Program-made: the position numbers and the translations under genes
Origin: Mesorhizobium sp. Root157
GTDB lineage: Bacteria > Pseudomonadota > Alphaproteobacteria > Rhizobiales > Rhizobiaceae
Assembly (NCBI RefSeq): GCF_001427385.1
Contig: NZ_LMGJ01000012.1
Coordinates: forward strand, 433 to 64,432
Direction: 5' to 3'
DNA: 64,000 nt
Part shown: positions 15,249 through 24,489 of the stretch, one piece after another
Layout of the letters: the number at the start of each line of letters is the position of its first letter
Position numbering within the stretch: the stretch's first letter is position 1
Notes under the pieces: generated by a model
What the model was told of the DNA's origin: nothing
What the model saw: only the letters and a program-made list of their open reading frames with translations
Database searches by the model: none

Positions 15249-18200
15249 ATGTCTGCATCACATCGGCGGCTGTTGAGCGGCGTATCAGGCCTCGCGCTCG
15301 CCAGCCTCGGGGCGCTTGCGAGCGCGCCAGAAACAGCCCATGCAGAGGAATGGCTCGGGACCGTCTCGACCGATTGGTACGATCCGGCCAATTGGGATAC
15401 AGGCGTGCCCACTGGGGCGCTCGACGTGCTGGTCAACAACAACAGCATGCCCAATCCGCTCGTGCTTGGCAGCGGCGCCGTCGACCTCAACGGCCGCAGC
15501 ATCGCTGTCAGCGTCACCGCAGACGGCGCGATGACGCTCAGCGGCGGCGCCAGTCTGACATCGGGACAGTTGACCGTGACCCGCGATCCGGGAACGAAGG
15601 GCATCGTCACCGTCACCGGCGGCTCTTTCTGGTCGACCGACGCTACCTTCATCGGCTTTCAGGGTGAGGCTCAGCTTCGCATCGAGAATGGCGGTGTCGT
15701 CACAAGCAATGCGACGATGATCGCGCGCATCGGCGGCACCGGCACCGTCACGGTGGACGGCGCCGACTCGCGCTGGGAAATTACGGATACGGAATCCTGG
15801 TTCGGAGCCTATGGCGACGCAACAGTAACCGTCAGCGATGGCGGCGTGATTACCAACAGCGGCAGTGTTCAACTGGGAAGGCAAGATACCGGGTCCGGCG
15901 CGGTCACGGTCGACGGCACCGGGTCGAGCTGGGAGATCGGCGAAGACCTGACCATCGGCGTGGAAGGCATCGGCTCGCTGAACGTCCGCAATGGCGGCGT
16001 GGTCACCAATAGCCGCCGCGTTCACCTCGGAAGCCTGGGGTCGGCGACCGGCGCGGCTACGGTCGAGGGAGCCGGCTCGCGCTGGGAGATCGGCGAAAAC
16101 CTGATCATCGGCCGGGAAGGCACGGGATCGATGGAGGTCCGTAACGGCGGCTATGTCGAAGCCGACATCGTCGCACTCGGCAGCCGGACGGCCGGAAACA
16201 GCGCTTCCCTGATTCTCGATGGCAGCGGCAGCGAGTTGCGCGCTCCTGGCGGCATCCAGATCGGCTTCATCGACGAACCTGTCATGCGCATCACAGGCGG
16301 CGCGAAGCTTGTCACAGGCAAGGTCGATCCCAATCCGTTCATCGGTCGCTCCTATGTCGGCTATCTTCAGCCGAGGGGGCGAAGCGCTTCGGTGCTGATC
16401 AGCGGCGCAGGCTCGATCTGGGAAGACGCCAAGTACATCATCATGGGCAACTCATCCGCCAACGCGACCGTGACGGTTGAGGAGGGAGCTACCTTTAACG
16501 GTGCGTCGATCGATGTCGGTCGCGGGCGCAGTATCGACGCGTCGAACCCGGCTGATCCGTTGTCTGGTCACTCCCGCCTGCTGGTTTCCGGCGCCGACAC
16601 AACGGTGAATTTCGACTGGCTCGCCGTCGGCAATGGGGGAGCCAAGGGCACTGCGGACATCTCCGCTGGCGCGGTGGTCACGACCGGGCGGACTCTGCTC
16701 GGGGGTGGAGCCACTATCCAGGGAAGCGGCGGCATCGTCGCGTTGTCCGATGTCGATCTTATCCTGTCCGGCGCCGGCACAAGCTGGACAGCAACGCAAG
16801 CGAGCGAAAATTCCTTCGTCGCGGATACTGGCGCCATTCGCATCCGCGTCACTGACGGCGCCCGACTGGATGTCGCCGGAGATATGCGGCTGGTCGGCGC
16901 GTATCCTGACAGAGTGTCGACGCTGCTGATGAATGTCGAAGGGGCCGGCGAGGTCATTGCCGGCGGCGACGTGCTGCTGGGTTACGAGGGCACGTCAATC
17001 GCCAGCGCCACTGTCGATGGGACGGGATCGGACTGGACTGTCGACGGGCAGTTCGTCGTCGGCGCGGAAGGTTCCGGTACGCTGCGAGCCATCAATGGCG
17101 GCAGGATCGCCGCCGGCGGTGTGGAAATCGCTCGTGAGGCCGGCTCCGCCGGCACGCTCGTTATCGGCGGAGCGACAACGGCCGCGACGGCGGGCATCAT
17201 CGACACGGCGACGATCGCCTTCGGCGCTGGCGACGGGCAACTGATTTTCAATCATACCGACGACATCATTTTCTCCGCAGCCCTTAGCGGCGACGGCGAG
17301 GTTCGGCAGCAGGCCGGACGCACCAGTCTCTCCGGTGATTCCTCCAGTTTTTCCGGCACGACCTACGTCAACGGTGGTGTGCTCACGGTTCTGAACAAGC
17401 TCGGCGGAACGGCGGAGGTTGGTGATGGATCGGTGATTACCGAACTTGCGGTGATCGGAACCGGCAATGTCGATGGCACGTCGATCAACGTAGCCAACAA
17501 CGCCTTCGCGACGTTCCATAGCGGCAGCAGCGCTCGAAGCGCCGCGATCGTCTCGACCGGGACGGTGAATGTCCATTCGGGCGCCGACCTGAGCGGAGCG
17601 CGGCTTGTTGCGAATACGGGCGGTGAGTTCACCATTCGTTTCGATCCGTTCGGCGCAGAGACGCACGGCTTCGGCTCGATCGAGGGCGCGGGAGCCTTTC
17701 GACTGGCGGGAACCGGCAGCGACGATCTGGTCGAGGTTGGCTCGGACAACCGCTCCACCACCGTCTCCGGCGCGATTTCCGAGATATTCGACGCCGTCAG
17801 CCTGAGGAAGATCGGCAGCGGCGCGCTGACTCTTTCCGGTATCAACACCTACACGGGAGCGACCCACGTCAATGGTGGCATCCTGAACGTCGCCGGATCT
17901 CTGGTTTCGGCAGTCAGCGTTAATGCGGGCGGGACGCTGATGGGCATCGGCACGATCGGCGGCCTCACCGTCAATTCCGGCGGCAAGCTGGCGCCCGGCA
18001 ATTCCATCGGCACGATGACCGTCGTCGGCGATGCCAGTTTCGGCGCGGGCTCGACCTATGAGGTGGAGATCGCCGCCGATGGCACGTCGGACCTTCTGGC
18101 GGTCGATGGTGCGGCCTCGCTCGCCGGAACGCTTTCCGTTCTCGGCATAGCCTATCCGACCGGATATCCGGACGCGCAGGACTACACGATCCTGACAGCG

Positions 18201-19373
18201 ACTAATGGCGTGACGGGAGAGTTCGATACCGTCACCGACAACCTGCCCGACGTGGACGTGACGGCGATCTACAATGCCAACGACGTGGTGATCGGCTACG
18301 ACAAGACGACCGACACGACCAGCCCGAAGGAGATCTATCCCAACAGCCTTCAGGCGAGCCTTGGCGCCGGGCGGCTCTTCGCCAACACCTTGCAGCAACG
18401 CGGCCAGCTTCACGGGCTGGGCGGGCACACGCTCGGCGGCGTGGTCCCGCTGGGCTACGGCCCAGTCGAGGGAAGCCATACGGCCGACAATTTCGTGACA
18501 GGCCTGCCGCGCTACGGCGTCGCCACATGGGCGAGCATCGTTGGCCTTTCGCAGGATGTGGACGCCAATGGCGGCGTGACGGGGTATGACGCGGGCACCT
18601 ACGGACTGGCGAGCGGCATCGACTCGACCTTCGATCTTGGCGGCGCGCTCGGCCGGGCGGGCGTGGCCTTCGGCTATACGAACACGGACGCCGATACAGG
18701 ACTTTCCACTGCCGATATCGACGCATGGCATGTCGGCCTTTATGGCGGCGTGGAGAACGGCCCATTCGCGCTCTCCGGGGCACTCTCCTACGCCTGGCAG
18801 GATTACGACTTCTCCCGCGACGTTCCCTTCATCGGCGGCGGTGGCGTAACGGCGGGGGGCGAGGCTGACGGCAGCCTCTTCGCCGCTTCCCTCGAAGCCT
18901 CCTACGACCTCGCCGCGCGCATGGGCATTCGCCAGGACATCGGCTTCCGCCTCGCCCCGACCGTCAGCCTCGATCATGTCCATGGCAGCCGCGACGGCTT
19001 CACAGAAACGGGCGCGGGCGTGCTGAACATGGTGGTCGGCGAGGACGACATCTCGCGTACCTGGCTTGGCGCTGGCATATCCATGTCGGCGCGTATCGTC
19101 GGCGAGAGCGGGGTCGTGTTCACGCCGGAACTGCAACTGATGTACGAGCACAATGTCGGCGACGACCGCGCCGTCACCGCCTCGCAGATCGTGCCGGCGG
19201 CAGCCTTGTTCACCGCGCCGGGCGTGCTGGAGGACGACGACTTCATCAGCGTCGGCGCGGGGCTCGGCATCGACTTCAACGAGCGCACCACGCTGAAGCT
19301 GCGCTATGACGGCTCCTTCGGCTCCAACACGCAGAGCCATCGCGGCCATGTGGGCCTGTCGGTCAGGTTCTGA
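15249..19373 (+). CDS. Type Va autotransporter, repeat-rich passenger
   Basis: 1374-aa outer-membrane autotransporter. Signal peptide 1-32 (cleavage after ETAHA). The passenger (about 33-1060) is a beta-helix of T5SS repeats of the form GTGSSWEIGEDLTIG...GSLNVRNGGVVTNS, several nearly identical. Later come PATR-type units (GALTLSGINTYTGATHVNGG, and SGTTYVNGGVLTVLNKLGG). The C-terminal barrel (about 1090-1374) starts near ATWASIVGLS and ends in VGLSVRF, with the terminal Phe recognised by BAM. ATG 15249 has GGGGGAG 9-10 bases upstream. It is probably co-transcribed with the IalB-like gene (11-base gap). It would act in adhesion or surface interaction; the partner is unknown. Confidence 0.92.
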   Translation: MSASHRRLLSGVSGLALASLGALASAPETAHAEEWLGTVSTDWYDPANWDTGVPTGALDVLVNNNSMPNPLVLGSGAVDLNGRSIAVSVTADGAMTLSGGASLTSGQLTVTRDPGTKGIVTVTGGSFWSTDATFIGFQGEAQLRIENGGVVTSNATMIARIGGTGTVTVDGADSRWEITDTESWFGAYGDATVTVSDGGVITNSGSVQLGRQDTGSGAVTVDGTGSSWEIGEDLTIGVEGIGSLNVRNGGVVTNSRRVHLGSLGSATGAATVEGAGSRWEIGENLIIGREGTGSMEVRNGGYVEADIVALGSRTAGNSASLILDGSGSELRAPGGIQIGFIDEPVMRITGGAKLVTGKVDPNPFIGRSYVGYLQPRGRSASVLISGAGSIWEDAKYIIMGNSSANATVTVEEGATFNGASIDVGRGRSIDASNPADPLSGHSRLLVSGADTTVNFDWLAVGNGGAKGTADISAGAVVTTGRTLLGGGATIQGSGGIVALSDVDLILSGAGTSWTATQASENSFVADTGAIRIRVTDGARLDVAGDMRLVGAYPDRVSTLLMNVEGAGEVIAGGDVLLGYEGTSIASATVDGTGSDWTVDGQFVVGAEGSGTLRAINGGRIAAGGVEIAREAGSAGTLVIGGATTAATAGIIDTATIAFGAGDGQLIFNHTDDIIFSAALSGDGEVRQQAGRTSLSGDSSSFSGTTYVNGGVLTVLNKLGGTAEVGDGSVITELAVIGTGNVDGTSINVANNAFATFHSGSSARSAAIVSTGTVNVHSGADLSGARLVANTGGEFTIRFDPFGAETHGFGSIEGAGAFRLAGTGSDDLVEVGSDNRSTTVSGAISEIFDAVSLRKIGSGALTLSGINTYTGATHVNGGILNVAGSLVSAVSVNAGGTLMGIGTIGGLTVNSGGKLAPGNSIGTMTVVGDASFGAGSTYEVEIAADGTSDLLAVDGAASLAGTLSVLGIAYPTGYPDAQDYTILTATNGVTGEFDTVTDNLPDVDVTAIYNANDVVIGYDKTTDTTSPKEIYPNSLQASLGAGRLFANTLQQRGQLHGLGGHTLGGVVPLGYGPVEGSHTADNFVTGLPRYGVATWASIVGLSQDVDANGGVTGYDAGTYGLASGIDSTFDLGGALGRAGVAFGYTNTDADTGLSTADIDAWHVGLYGGVENGPFALSGALSYAWQDYDFSRDVPFIGGGGVTAGGEADGSLFAASLEASYDLAARMGIRQDIGFRLAPTVSLDHVHGSRDGFTETGAGVLNMVVGEDDISRTWLGAGISMSARIVGESGVVFTPELQLMYEHNVGDDRAVTASQIVPAAALFTAPGVLEDDDFISVGAGLGIDFNERTTLKLRYDGSFGSNTQSHRGHVGLSVRF

Positions 19374-19383
19374 CGAAGCCGCC

Positions 19384-19944
19384 GTGGCCGCATCGCGCAG
19401 TCCCGTGAAGAGTGCCGCCGCCGTCCGGACGGCTCTCTTCGGCCTTGCCCTCGCACTGTGCGGAGCCACGACGGCCGCCGCACAGGAAGGGCTGCCGGGC
19501 GGCGCCTCATCCCTGAACGAGACGCATGGCGATTGGGTCGTGAAGTGCCAGCAACAGAATGCCGCCACCCGCTGCGCCCTGTCGCAGAGCCAGGTGAACC
19601 AGCAGAGCCGTCAGCGCGTGCTGGCGATCGAACTCGCGCCGGATGACGATGGTGAGACGGCGAGCGGCGTCGTGATCCTCCCCTTCGGCCTGCGGCTTTC
19701 CTCCGGAGCCGTGCTGCGGATCGACGAGGGCGCGCCTCTGCCTGCCCTCGGCTTCTCAACCTGCCTGCCAGCCGGCTGCCTCGTACCGCTGACCTTCGAC
19801 GCGGCGATGGTTGCCGCGTTGCGCGGGGGAACCGCGCTCAAGCTGACGGCTGTCGCCAATGACGGCGAGCAGCAGGTGGCGTTCTCGATTTCGCTCACCG
19901 GGTTCAGTTCGGCGCTGGCGAGGGCGGCAGCGCTCGATCAATAA
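19384..19944 (+). CDS. IalB-family exported protein
   Basis: 186-aa secreted protein resembling invasion-associated locus B. The signal peptide (ALFGLALALCGATTAAAQ) is followed by THGDWVVKCQQQNAATRCAL, the typical IalB opening with its Cys pair, and a second pair in CLPAGC. No ATG fits; I take GTG 19384, with GTG 19405 as an alternative giving a shorter N-region. It starts 11 bases after the autotransporter stop, so it probably belongs to the same operon as a periplasmic partner or helper. Function is inferred by family only. Confidence 0.75.
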   Translation: MAASRSPVKSAAAVRTALFGLALALCGATTAAAQEGLPGGASSLNETHGDWVVKCQQQNAATRCALSQSQVNQQSRQRVLAIELAPDDDGETASGVVILPFGLRLSSGAVLRIDEGAPLPALGFSTCLPAGCLVPLTFDAAMVAALRGGTALKLTAVANDGEQQVAFSISLTGFSSALARAAALDQ

Positions 19945-20091
19945 TGCAGTTCGCGCTCGATTATCAGTGAGGGGATATGGAGTACGCAATGGGCCTGGCT
20001 CATCGATAGCGACTCGATCGACCCGTAGGAGTTAACCTTACGTCAAAGGTTTCGGGGACGGTGCACGTCCGTTGTGAGGTTCGGATGTTTG

Positions 20092-21798
20092 TTACGCCAT
20101 CTCTGCCTCACGCCAATTCTCCGGTGGTTCGCTCGTATCTCTGAGCGCGGAGAGCTTCAGTTTCGGCCGTGCTGCCTCCCATTTTTCGAATGTGACATAC
20201 CACGGTTCCGACGCCGAAAAGGATGGCTTCTCAGGTCGCGCTGGGGCCGGGTGGATTGGTGGCGGTACTGGACGAAATGAGGAGCGTCGGGGGCGATGAG
20301 AAGCCCATAAGGCATCACAGGCGGCGAATAGTGCGTCCGTCCAAGCTTCAATCGCGAACCGCTTCAATTCGAGCCGCTGCGAATAGTCATAGGCGATGCG
20401 CGTGATGTCGGCCGAGACGATCGGCGCCTGCCCGGTGGACACGTCGGCATGGTCGAGAACGGCCGAAATGGCATCACCTCGAACGGCGAGATCGGCGCAG
20501 GTCGTTGCAAACGTACGGCGCATGTCGTGCGGACTGAAGTAGGGAACGCCGTCTAGCAGGTTCGGCGCGTCCTCGATCACCTCTCCGGCTTTCGCTGCCT
20601 CATCGCGAAGCCTCCGGTCGGCCTCCAGGTCGGCAGGACGGCCGCGAAGGCGGTCGAGGAGCAACTTCGGGGAGGAACGTGACAAGGGCGCGTCGGTGTT
20701 CTCACCCAACAATCGGAGAGCCGGAAAGGCAAATTCCGACTCCGTGCCGACTGCCATCCGGACACGCTCCAGCAGCATGGAAGCGCGGTGCGGGATAGGT
20801 AGGGAATGCGGTCGTTTTCCTTTCATCACCTCTGGAGGGAAGAAGGCTACTTTCCAACCCTCCGGACCGTCTGGCCACGGCAGCACATGCACGCGCCGGA
20901 GGGACAGCCCCGCGCTCGCGCGCTGAGCCGTCAGAGCTAGCCACCATAGCCCGCAAAGCACCGTCTCCGACGTTTCCCGGCCGCTCTCGCGGCCGGGCAT
21001 AGCCCGATGCTTTTCGGCCATGTAGAGGACCGTCGCGATTCCCTTCAAGGATGGATACCGGGAACGTGGTGCGGGAATGGTGGAGTCCAACTTCTCCACT
21101 TCCAGCCACCATTTCGGCGCACCCTCCAAGCCCGCGCTGCGGCTGTGCTTCTTCCGCGCGAAGGACAGGGCGCCCTTGGCGTAAGCGACGAACTGGCGCG
21201 AGGCCGTTTTCCTTCCGGCCTTCTCGCAGACGTCGCGGATCTCCTCCAGATCGCCGGGTCGGAGTTCAGACAGCAGCCTGCCGAACAGCGGCTTGGCTTC
21301 CTCCATCATCAGATATCGGCGGGCCTCCGCCGCCGTCGAAAGGGAAGGCTGCTTGACGATCCCTCGCGTTGTCATCCGGGGGTTGGAGAGATAAACGTCG
21401 GCGTATTGGGTCGCCAAATCCTCCCACGTCCATCGGCCCGCAGCGCGCGCCTGTTCGCTGGCTACCTTCGCGCTGGCTTTCTCGTGGTCCTTCCCGGCCT
21501 GCCGGGACCGCACATAGGTTCTTACCTCAGCGCCATCCCGCATGAGCGCACGAGTCTGCGCGGCAAGCTCCCGTGCAGCCTTCGCGGTGCGGATCTCCGC
21601 CAGGTTACCGAGCGACTTCGTTCGGCCAGCGAACTTCAAAATCCAAGATGCGGAGCCGCCCTGAACGCGGAGGGAAAGGCCGCGGCAGATGTCGTCGGCA
21701 ATGATGAGGGGATCACCGCTCGTATGGCGGCGCGCCTCGGCTGCGGCCCGCGCCTCCTGAACTTCGGCGGGGCCGATGTCAGCTCGCTTCGATGGCAT
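20092..21798 (-). CDS. int: Tyrosine recombinase (integrase) of the element
   Basis: 568-aa integrase acting at the tRNA-Arg site. An N-terminal arm-binding domain (DUF4102-like, residues 1-110: GLSLRVQGGSASWILKF) precedes a core-binding region (120-235). The catalytic domain shows R293 in TAQRASAGLSL, H424-x-x-R427 in SPHDMRRTF, H450 in LDHADV, and the nucleophile Tyr470 in ITRIAYDYSQRLELKR. The C-terminal tail (about 490-568) is Pro-rich and extra. Its start lies 204 bases from the attR core, with the right arm-type repeat between. All catalytic residues are present, so it is probably active. Confidence 0.93.
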   Translation of the reverse strand: MPSKRADIGPAEVQEARAAAEARRHTSGDPLIIADDICRGLSLRVQGGSASWILKFAGRTKSLGNLAEIRTAKAARELAAQTRALMRDGAEVRTYVRSRQAGKDHEKASAKVASEQARAAGRWTWEDLATQYADVYLSNPRMTTRGIVKQPSLSTAAEARRYLMMEEAKPLFGRLLSELRPGDLEEIRDVCEKAGRKTASRQFVAYAKGALSFARKKHSRSAGLEGAPKWWLEVEKLDSTIPAPRSRYPSLKGIATVLYMAEKHRAMPGRESGRETSETVLCGLWWLALTAQRASAGLSLRRVHVLPWPDGPEGWKVAFFPPEVMKGKRPHSLPIPHRASMLLERVRMAVGTESEFAFPALRLLGENTDAPLSRSSPKLLLDRLRGRPADLEADRRLRDEAAKAGEVIEDAPNLLDGVPYFSPHDMRRTFATTCADLAVRGDAISAVLDHADVSTGQAPIVSADITRIAYDYSQRLELKRFAIEAWTDALFAACDALWASHRPRRSSFRPVPPPIHPAPARPEKPSFSASEPWYVTFEKWEAARPKLKLSALRDTSEPPENWREAEMA

Positions 21799-21850
21799 GC
21801 CCGTGAATCCTTGTTTCGCCGATCGGAACCTAGCAGGCTCCCGGTTAACG

Positions 21851-21873
21851 GGCTTATACCAAGCTCATACCAC
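21851..21873 (+). repeat. Right arm-type repeat, putative integrase/Xis site
   Basis: Matches 4978-5000 at 22 of 23 bases (one T/C difference). It lies between the integrase start (21798) and the attR core (22002), where arm sites or the integrase promoter/operator are expected. Confidence 0.65.
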
Positions 21874-22001
21874 GCTCAACCGATAGAATCCTTCTTCAAC
21901 CAACGATCCCGAGTGGCAGACGAAAAGGCCGAGCAGGGCGGAATCACGAGATTTTGGCGTTTTTCAAGGGTTTCGATGCCCAGCTCCAATTTTCAGGTAA
22001 G

Positions 22002-22052
22002 GACTACGAATCTGGGGGTCAGAGGTTCGAATCCTTTCGGGCGCGCCATTCA
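22002..22052 (+). repeat. attR core (51-bp direct repeat)
   Basis: Exact copy of 4867-4917: the 3' part of tRNA-Arg from the anticodon stem through CCA plus 4 bases. It is a tRNA fragment, not a second gene, because the acceptor 5' half and D arm are missing upstream. It ends 32 bases before the stop of the chromosomal HTH-PBP regulator. Confidence 0.93.
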
Positions 22053-22084
22053 ACTATCTGAAATTGTCGATGATGACCGGGTCA

Positions 22085-22969
22085 TCAGTTGCAGAAGCGG
22101 ACGGTTCCAGCCGGTGTTACGTCGTAGCCGTCAAGGTCCGCCGCGTGTGTTGCCAGATCATCGCCCGCGATGAAGCGGAGCAATGCTTGCATCGGCGGCT
22201 GGAAATAGGTGCGCTGGCGCATAACCAGGTCGAATTCCTCCCATAGGAGAGGAACGAAATCGAGATCGTGCGCGCGGGCGGCGGCACGAGTCGCGATACC
22301 ACAGTCGGCCGCACCCGCCCGGATGGCGGCGGCAAGGTCCGGTCCGGTCAGGCAAGGCGGTTCGAGGCGGTTCAGATCCGAGGGGCTCACCCCTGAACGC
22401 TGCAGCAGGGTTTCCAGCAGCATTTGCGCGCCCGCGCCCTTCTGCCTTGTAGCCATCTTGACGTCGCGGTTCAGGACGTCGGCGAAACTTTGCAGTTCTT
22501 TCGGGTTGCCGGGTGGCAGGAGAAGGCCTTGCTCGCGGCGGGTAAAGGCGACAACCACGGCGTCGTGGAGCAGTGGCTGTTTCTGCACTGCCGTGGCGTT
22601 TGCCGGCTCTCCGGCCTCGTCCAGCGAATGGAAATGGATCGCTGCCGCGGCAATTTCCCCGCGAAGCAGTCGGATCAAGCCGTTTTCGCTCCCTTCGTTC
22701 AGCGAGGCCAGACCGGACCCCGACTGGCGCAGGCACCATTCCAGCAGATCATCCTGGCTGCCCCCGACGATGGGCGGCGGATTTGCAGGAACCATTCCAG
22801 CCGGCTGTGCCAGCCCGGAAAGAACCCAGCGGTCGAGTTCGTGGCGTGGGAACAGCCATTTGCCGGTGACCTTGCTGCAAGGAATCTCGTTGTTGGCGAC
22901 CAGTTCGTACAGCTTTCGCTCGCCCAGGCGCAAATAGTCGGCTGCTTCGGAGGTGGTAAGTAGATCCAT
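22085..22969 (-). CDS. HTH/periplasmic-binding-protein-like regulator of tup
   Basis: 294-aa one-component regulator. The N-terminal excisionase/MerR-like HTH (LLTTSEAADYLRLGERKLYE, then KWLFPRHELDRWV) is fused to a PBP-like domain (about 80-294) of the kind that binds oxyanions or cofactors in the cytoplasm (GEIAAAAIHFHSLDE; RQKGAGAQMLLETLL). It is divergent from tupBCA, so I infer it senses tungstate or molybdate and controls the transporter. The start could be ATG 22969 or 22987; I choose the former because the upstream ATGs lie in the palindrome 22976-22987. Confidence 0.8.
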   Translation of the reverse strand: MDLLTTSEAADYLRLGERKLYELVANNEIPCSKVTGKWLFPRHELDRWVLSGLAQPAGMVPANPPPIVGGSQDDLLEWCLRQSGSGLASLNEGSENGLIRLLRGEIAAAAIHFHSLDEAGEPANATAVQKQPLLHDAVVVAFTRREQGLLLPPGNPKELQSFADVLNRDVKMATRQKGAGAQMLLETLLQRSGVSPSDLNRLEPPCLTGPDLAAAIRAGAADCGIATRAAARAHDLDFVPLLWEEFDLVMRQRTYFQPPMQALLRFIAGDDLATHAADLDGYDVTPAGTVRFCN

Positions 22970-22975
22970 GCCTGC

Positions 22976-22987
22976 ATGCATATGCAT
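22976..22987. promoter_or_regulatory. Palindromic putative operator
   Basis: ATGCATATGCAT is a perfect 12-bp palindrome extended by GCATGC-type sequence, in the divergent region between the HTH-PBP regulator and tupB. A likely binding site for that regulator. A TTGACA that could be a -35 box follows at 23010-23015. Confidence 0.45.
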
Positions 22988-23055
22988 ATTTTAGGTCGAA
23001 TTCAATCATTTGACAGAAGTGGAGCGATTGCACAGAAACGCGGCTGGAGAGGATT

Positions 23056-23748
23056 ATGTCCGACAGCCTGAGCGCTTGGGAATTGATCATCAGCGGCGAC
23101 GCGACGCTTTATGCGATCGTGCGGCTGTCGCTGGCTGTCAGCCTGTCGGCAGTAGCCATCGCGGTGCTGGTAGGCCTGCCGCTGGGTGCCGCGGTTGCGC
23201 TCACCCGGTTTCGCGGTCGCACCGCATTGATCGTGCTTCTCAACGGTTTCATGGGCCTGCCGCCGGTGGTGGTTGGCCTGACCGTCTTTCTCCTTTTGTC
23301 GCGGTCAGGGCCGCTCGGTGTCTTTGGCATCCTGTTCACACCCCTTGCGATGGTGATCGCCCAGGCCCTGCTGGTGGTGCCGATCATTGCGTCACTGTCA
23401 CGCCAGACGATCGAGGATCTTTGGCATGAATATCGCGACGAACTGACGGCGATGAATGTCGGGGCGGCTGGGCGCATGGCGACGCTGTTGTGGGACAGCC
23501 GCTACAGCCTGCTCACCGCGCTGCTGGCAGGTTTCGGCCGCGCCGCCGCCGAAGTCGGCACGGTCATGATCGTCGGCGGCAATATCGACGGTTTCACCCG
23601 TACCATGACGACCACGATCGCGCTGGAGACATCCAAGGGCAACCTGCCGCTCGCGATGGGGCTGGGCCTGATCCTGATAACGCTCATTTTGATGATCAAC
23701 GCCGCCGCCTGGGGCGTGCGCGTCTGGTCAGAGCAGCGGGCGGGTTGA
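23056..23748 (+). CDS. tupB: Tungstate ABC transporter permease
   Basis: 230-aa inner-membrane permease with about five to six hydrophobic segments. The EAA-loop region is RMATLLWDSRYSLLTALLAGFGRAAAEVGTV, split by the usual conserved Gly. The Leu-rich N-terminus and the motif NGFMGLPPVVVGLTVFLLLSR are typical of TupB/WtpB. ATG 23056 follows GGAGAGGATT. It is first in tupBCA, with the ATPase starting 2 bases after its stop. Confidence 0.9.
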   Translation: MSDSLSAWELIISGDATLYAIVRLSLAVSLSAVAIAVLVGLPLGAAVALTRFRGRTALIVLLNGFMGLPPVVVGLTVFLLLSRSGPLGVFGILFTPLAMVIAQALLVVPIIASLSRQTIEDLWHEYRDELTAMNVGAAGRMATLLWDSRYSLLTALLAGFGRAAAEVGTVMIVGGNIDGFTRTMTTTIALETSKGNLPLAMGLGLILITLILMINAAAWGVRVWSEQRAG

Positions 23749-23750
23749 GC

Positions 23751-24473
23751 ATGCGCGACCTGTCGAGCGATCTTCCGGTCAGGCTCGAAGGCGTGTCGCT
23801 GCGTGCCGGCGCCACCACGATCCTGGATCGCGTGGACCTGTCCATTGCCCCCGGCGCGCCGACGCTGATCGTGGGGCCAAACGGTTCGGGCAAGACGTCC
23901 CTGCTCAGGCTTTGCATGGGGCTTGCCACACCTTCCGAGGGCAGGATCAGTTGGGGCGGGCGCGATGCGCTGCGCCCCGGACGTCTGGCCATGCTGTTCC
24001 AGCGGCCGGTCATGCTGCGCCGCTCGGTTGCAGACAATGTCGTCTATGGCTTGGCGAAGGCCGGCCTGCCGCGCAAGCAGCGCATGGCCCGCATGGAGGA
24101 GGCGCTCTCGCGCGTCGGCCTGCTGGAGCTTGCAAGCCGCCCCGCAAGGCGGCTTTCAGGCGGAGAGCAGCAGCGTGTCGCCCTGGCGCGTGCGCTGGCT
24201 CGTGAGCCGGAACTCCTGCTACTCGACGAGCCGACAGCCAGCCTCGATCCTGCCGCCACCCGCGCGGTCGAGGAGATCATCACGATGGCCTCGCAGTCCG
24301 GCATCAAGGTGGTCATGGCATCGCATGATCTGGGTCAGGTGCGCCGTCTGGCAGGAGAGGTGGTCTTTCTCGTTCGTGGCCGTTTGTGCGAGCGCGCTGG
24401 CGCCTCTGATTTCTTCGATCGTCCTTCAACCCTTGAGGCCGCGGCATTCGTGCGCGGCGACCTCGTCATCTAG
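23751..24473 (+). CDS. tupC: Tungstate ABC transporter ATP-binding protein
   Basis: 240-aa ABC ATPase. Walker A is VGPNGSGKTS, Q-loop LFQRPVML, signature LSGGEQQRVALARAL, Walker B LLLLDEPTASLD and switch His in MASHDL. No C-terminal TOBE domain, unlike ModC, which fits a TupC. ATG 23751 is 2 bases after the tupB stop, so translation is coupled; the longer frame from 23490 overlaps tupB and is not real. Confidence 0.92.
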   Translation: MRDLSSDLPVRLEGVSLRAGATTILDRVDLSIAPGAPTLIVGPNGSGKTSLLRLCMGLATPSEGRISWGGRDALRPGRLAMLFQRPVMLRRSVADNVVYGLAKAGLPRKQRMARMEEALSRVGLLELASRPARRLSGGEQQRVALARALAREPELLLLDEPTASLDPAATRAVEEIITMASQSGIKVVMASHDLGQVRRLAGEVVFLVRGRLCERAGASDFFDRPSTLEAAAFVRGDLVI

Positions 24474-24489
24474 AAAATGGGAGTTTCCA

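Larger units (their letters stand above)
4867..22052. mobile_element. 17.2-kb integrative, probably mobilizable element in tRNA-Arg
   Basis: Both ends carry the same 51-bp sequence, the tRNA-Arg anticodon-stem-to-3'-end region, in direct orientation. An integrase gene reads away from the right end. Inside are a relaxase, a TraD/MobC-like protein, a putative replicase-like protein and small conserved island genes (DUF3102, DUF2958). The cargo is an autotransporter, its regulator and an IalB-like protein. No mating-pair-formation or coupling-protein gene is seen. I infer an integrative mobilizable element rather than a self-transmissible ICE. Confidence 0.88.

Noticed and set aside
16995..19568. 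857-aa minus-strand frame over the autotransporter
   Set aside because: Shadow of the repeat-rich passenger; product is Arg/Ala/Asp-rich with no domain.
22002..22050. Second tRNA-Arg gene
   Set aside because: Only the 3' part is present; the acceptor 5' strand and D arm are absent, so it is the attR copy.
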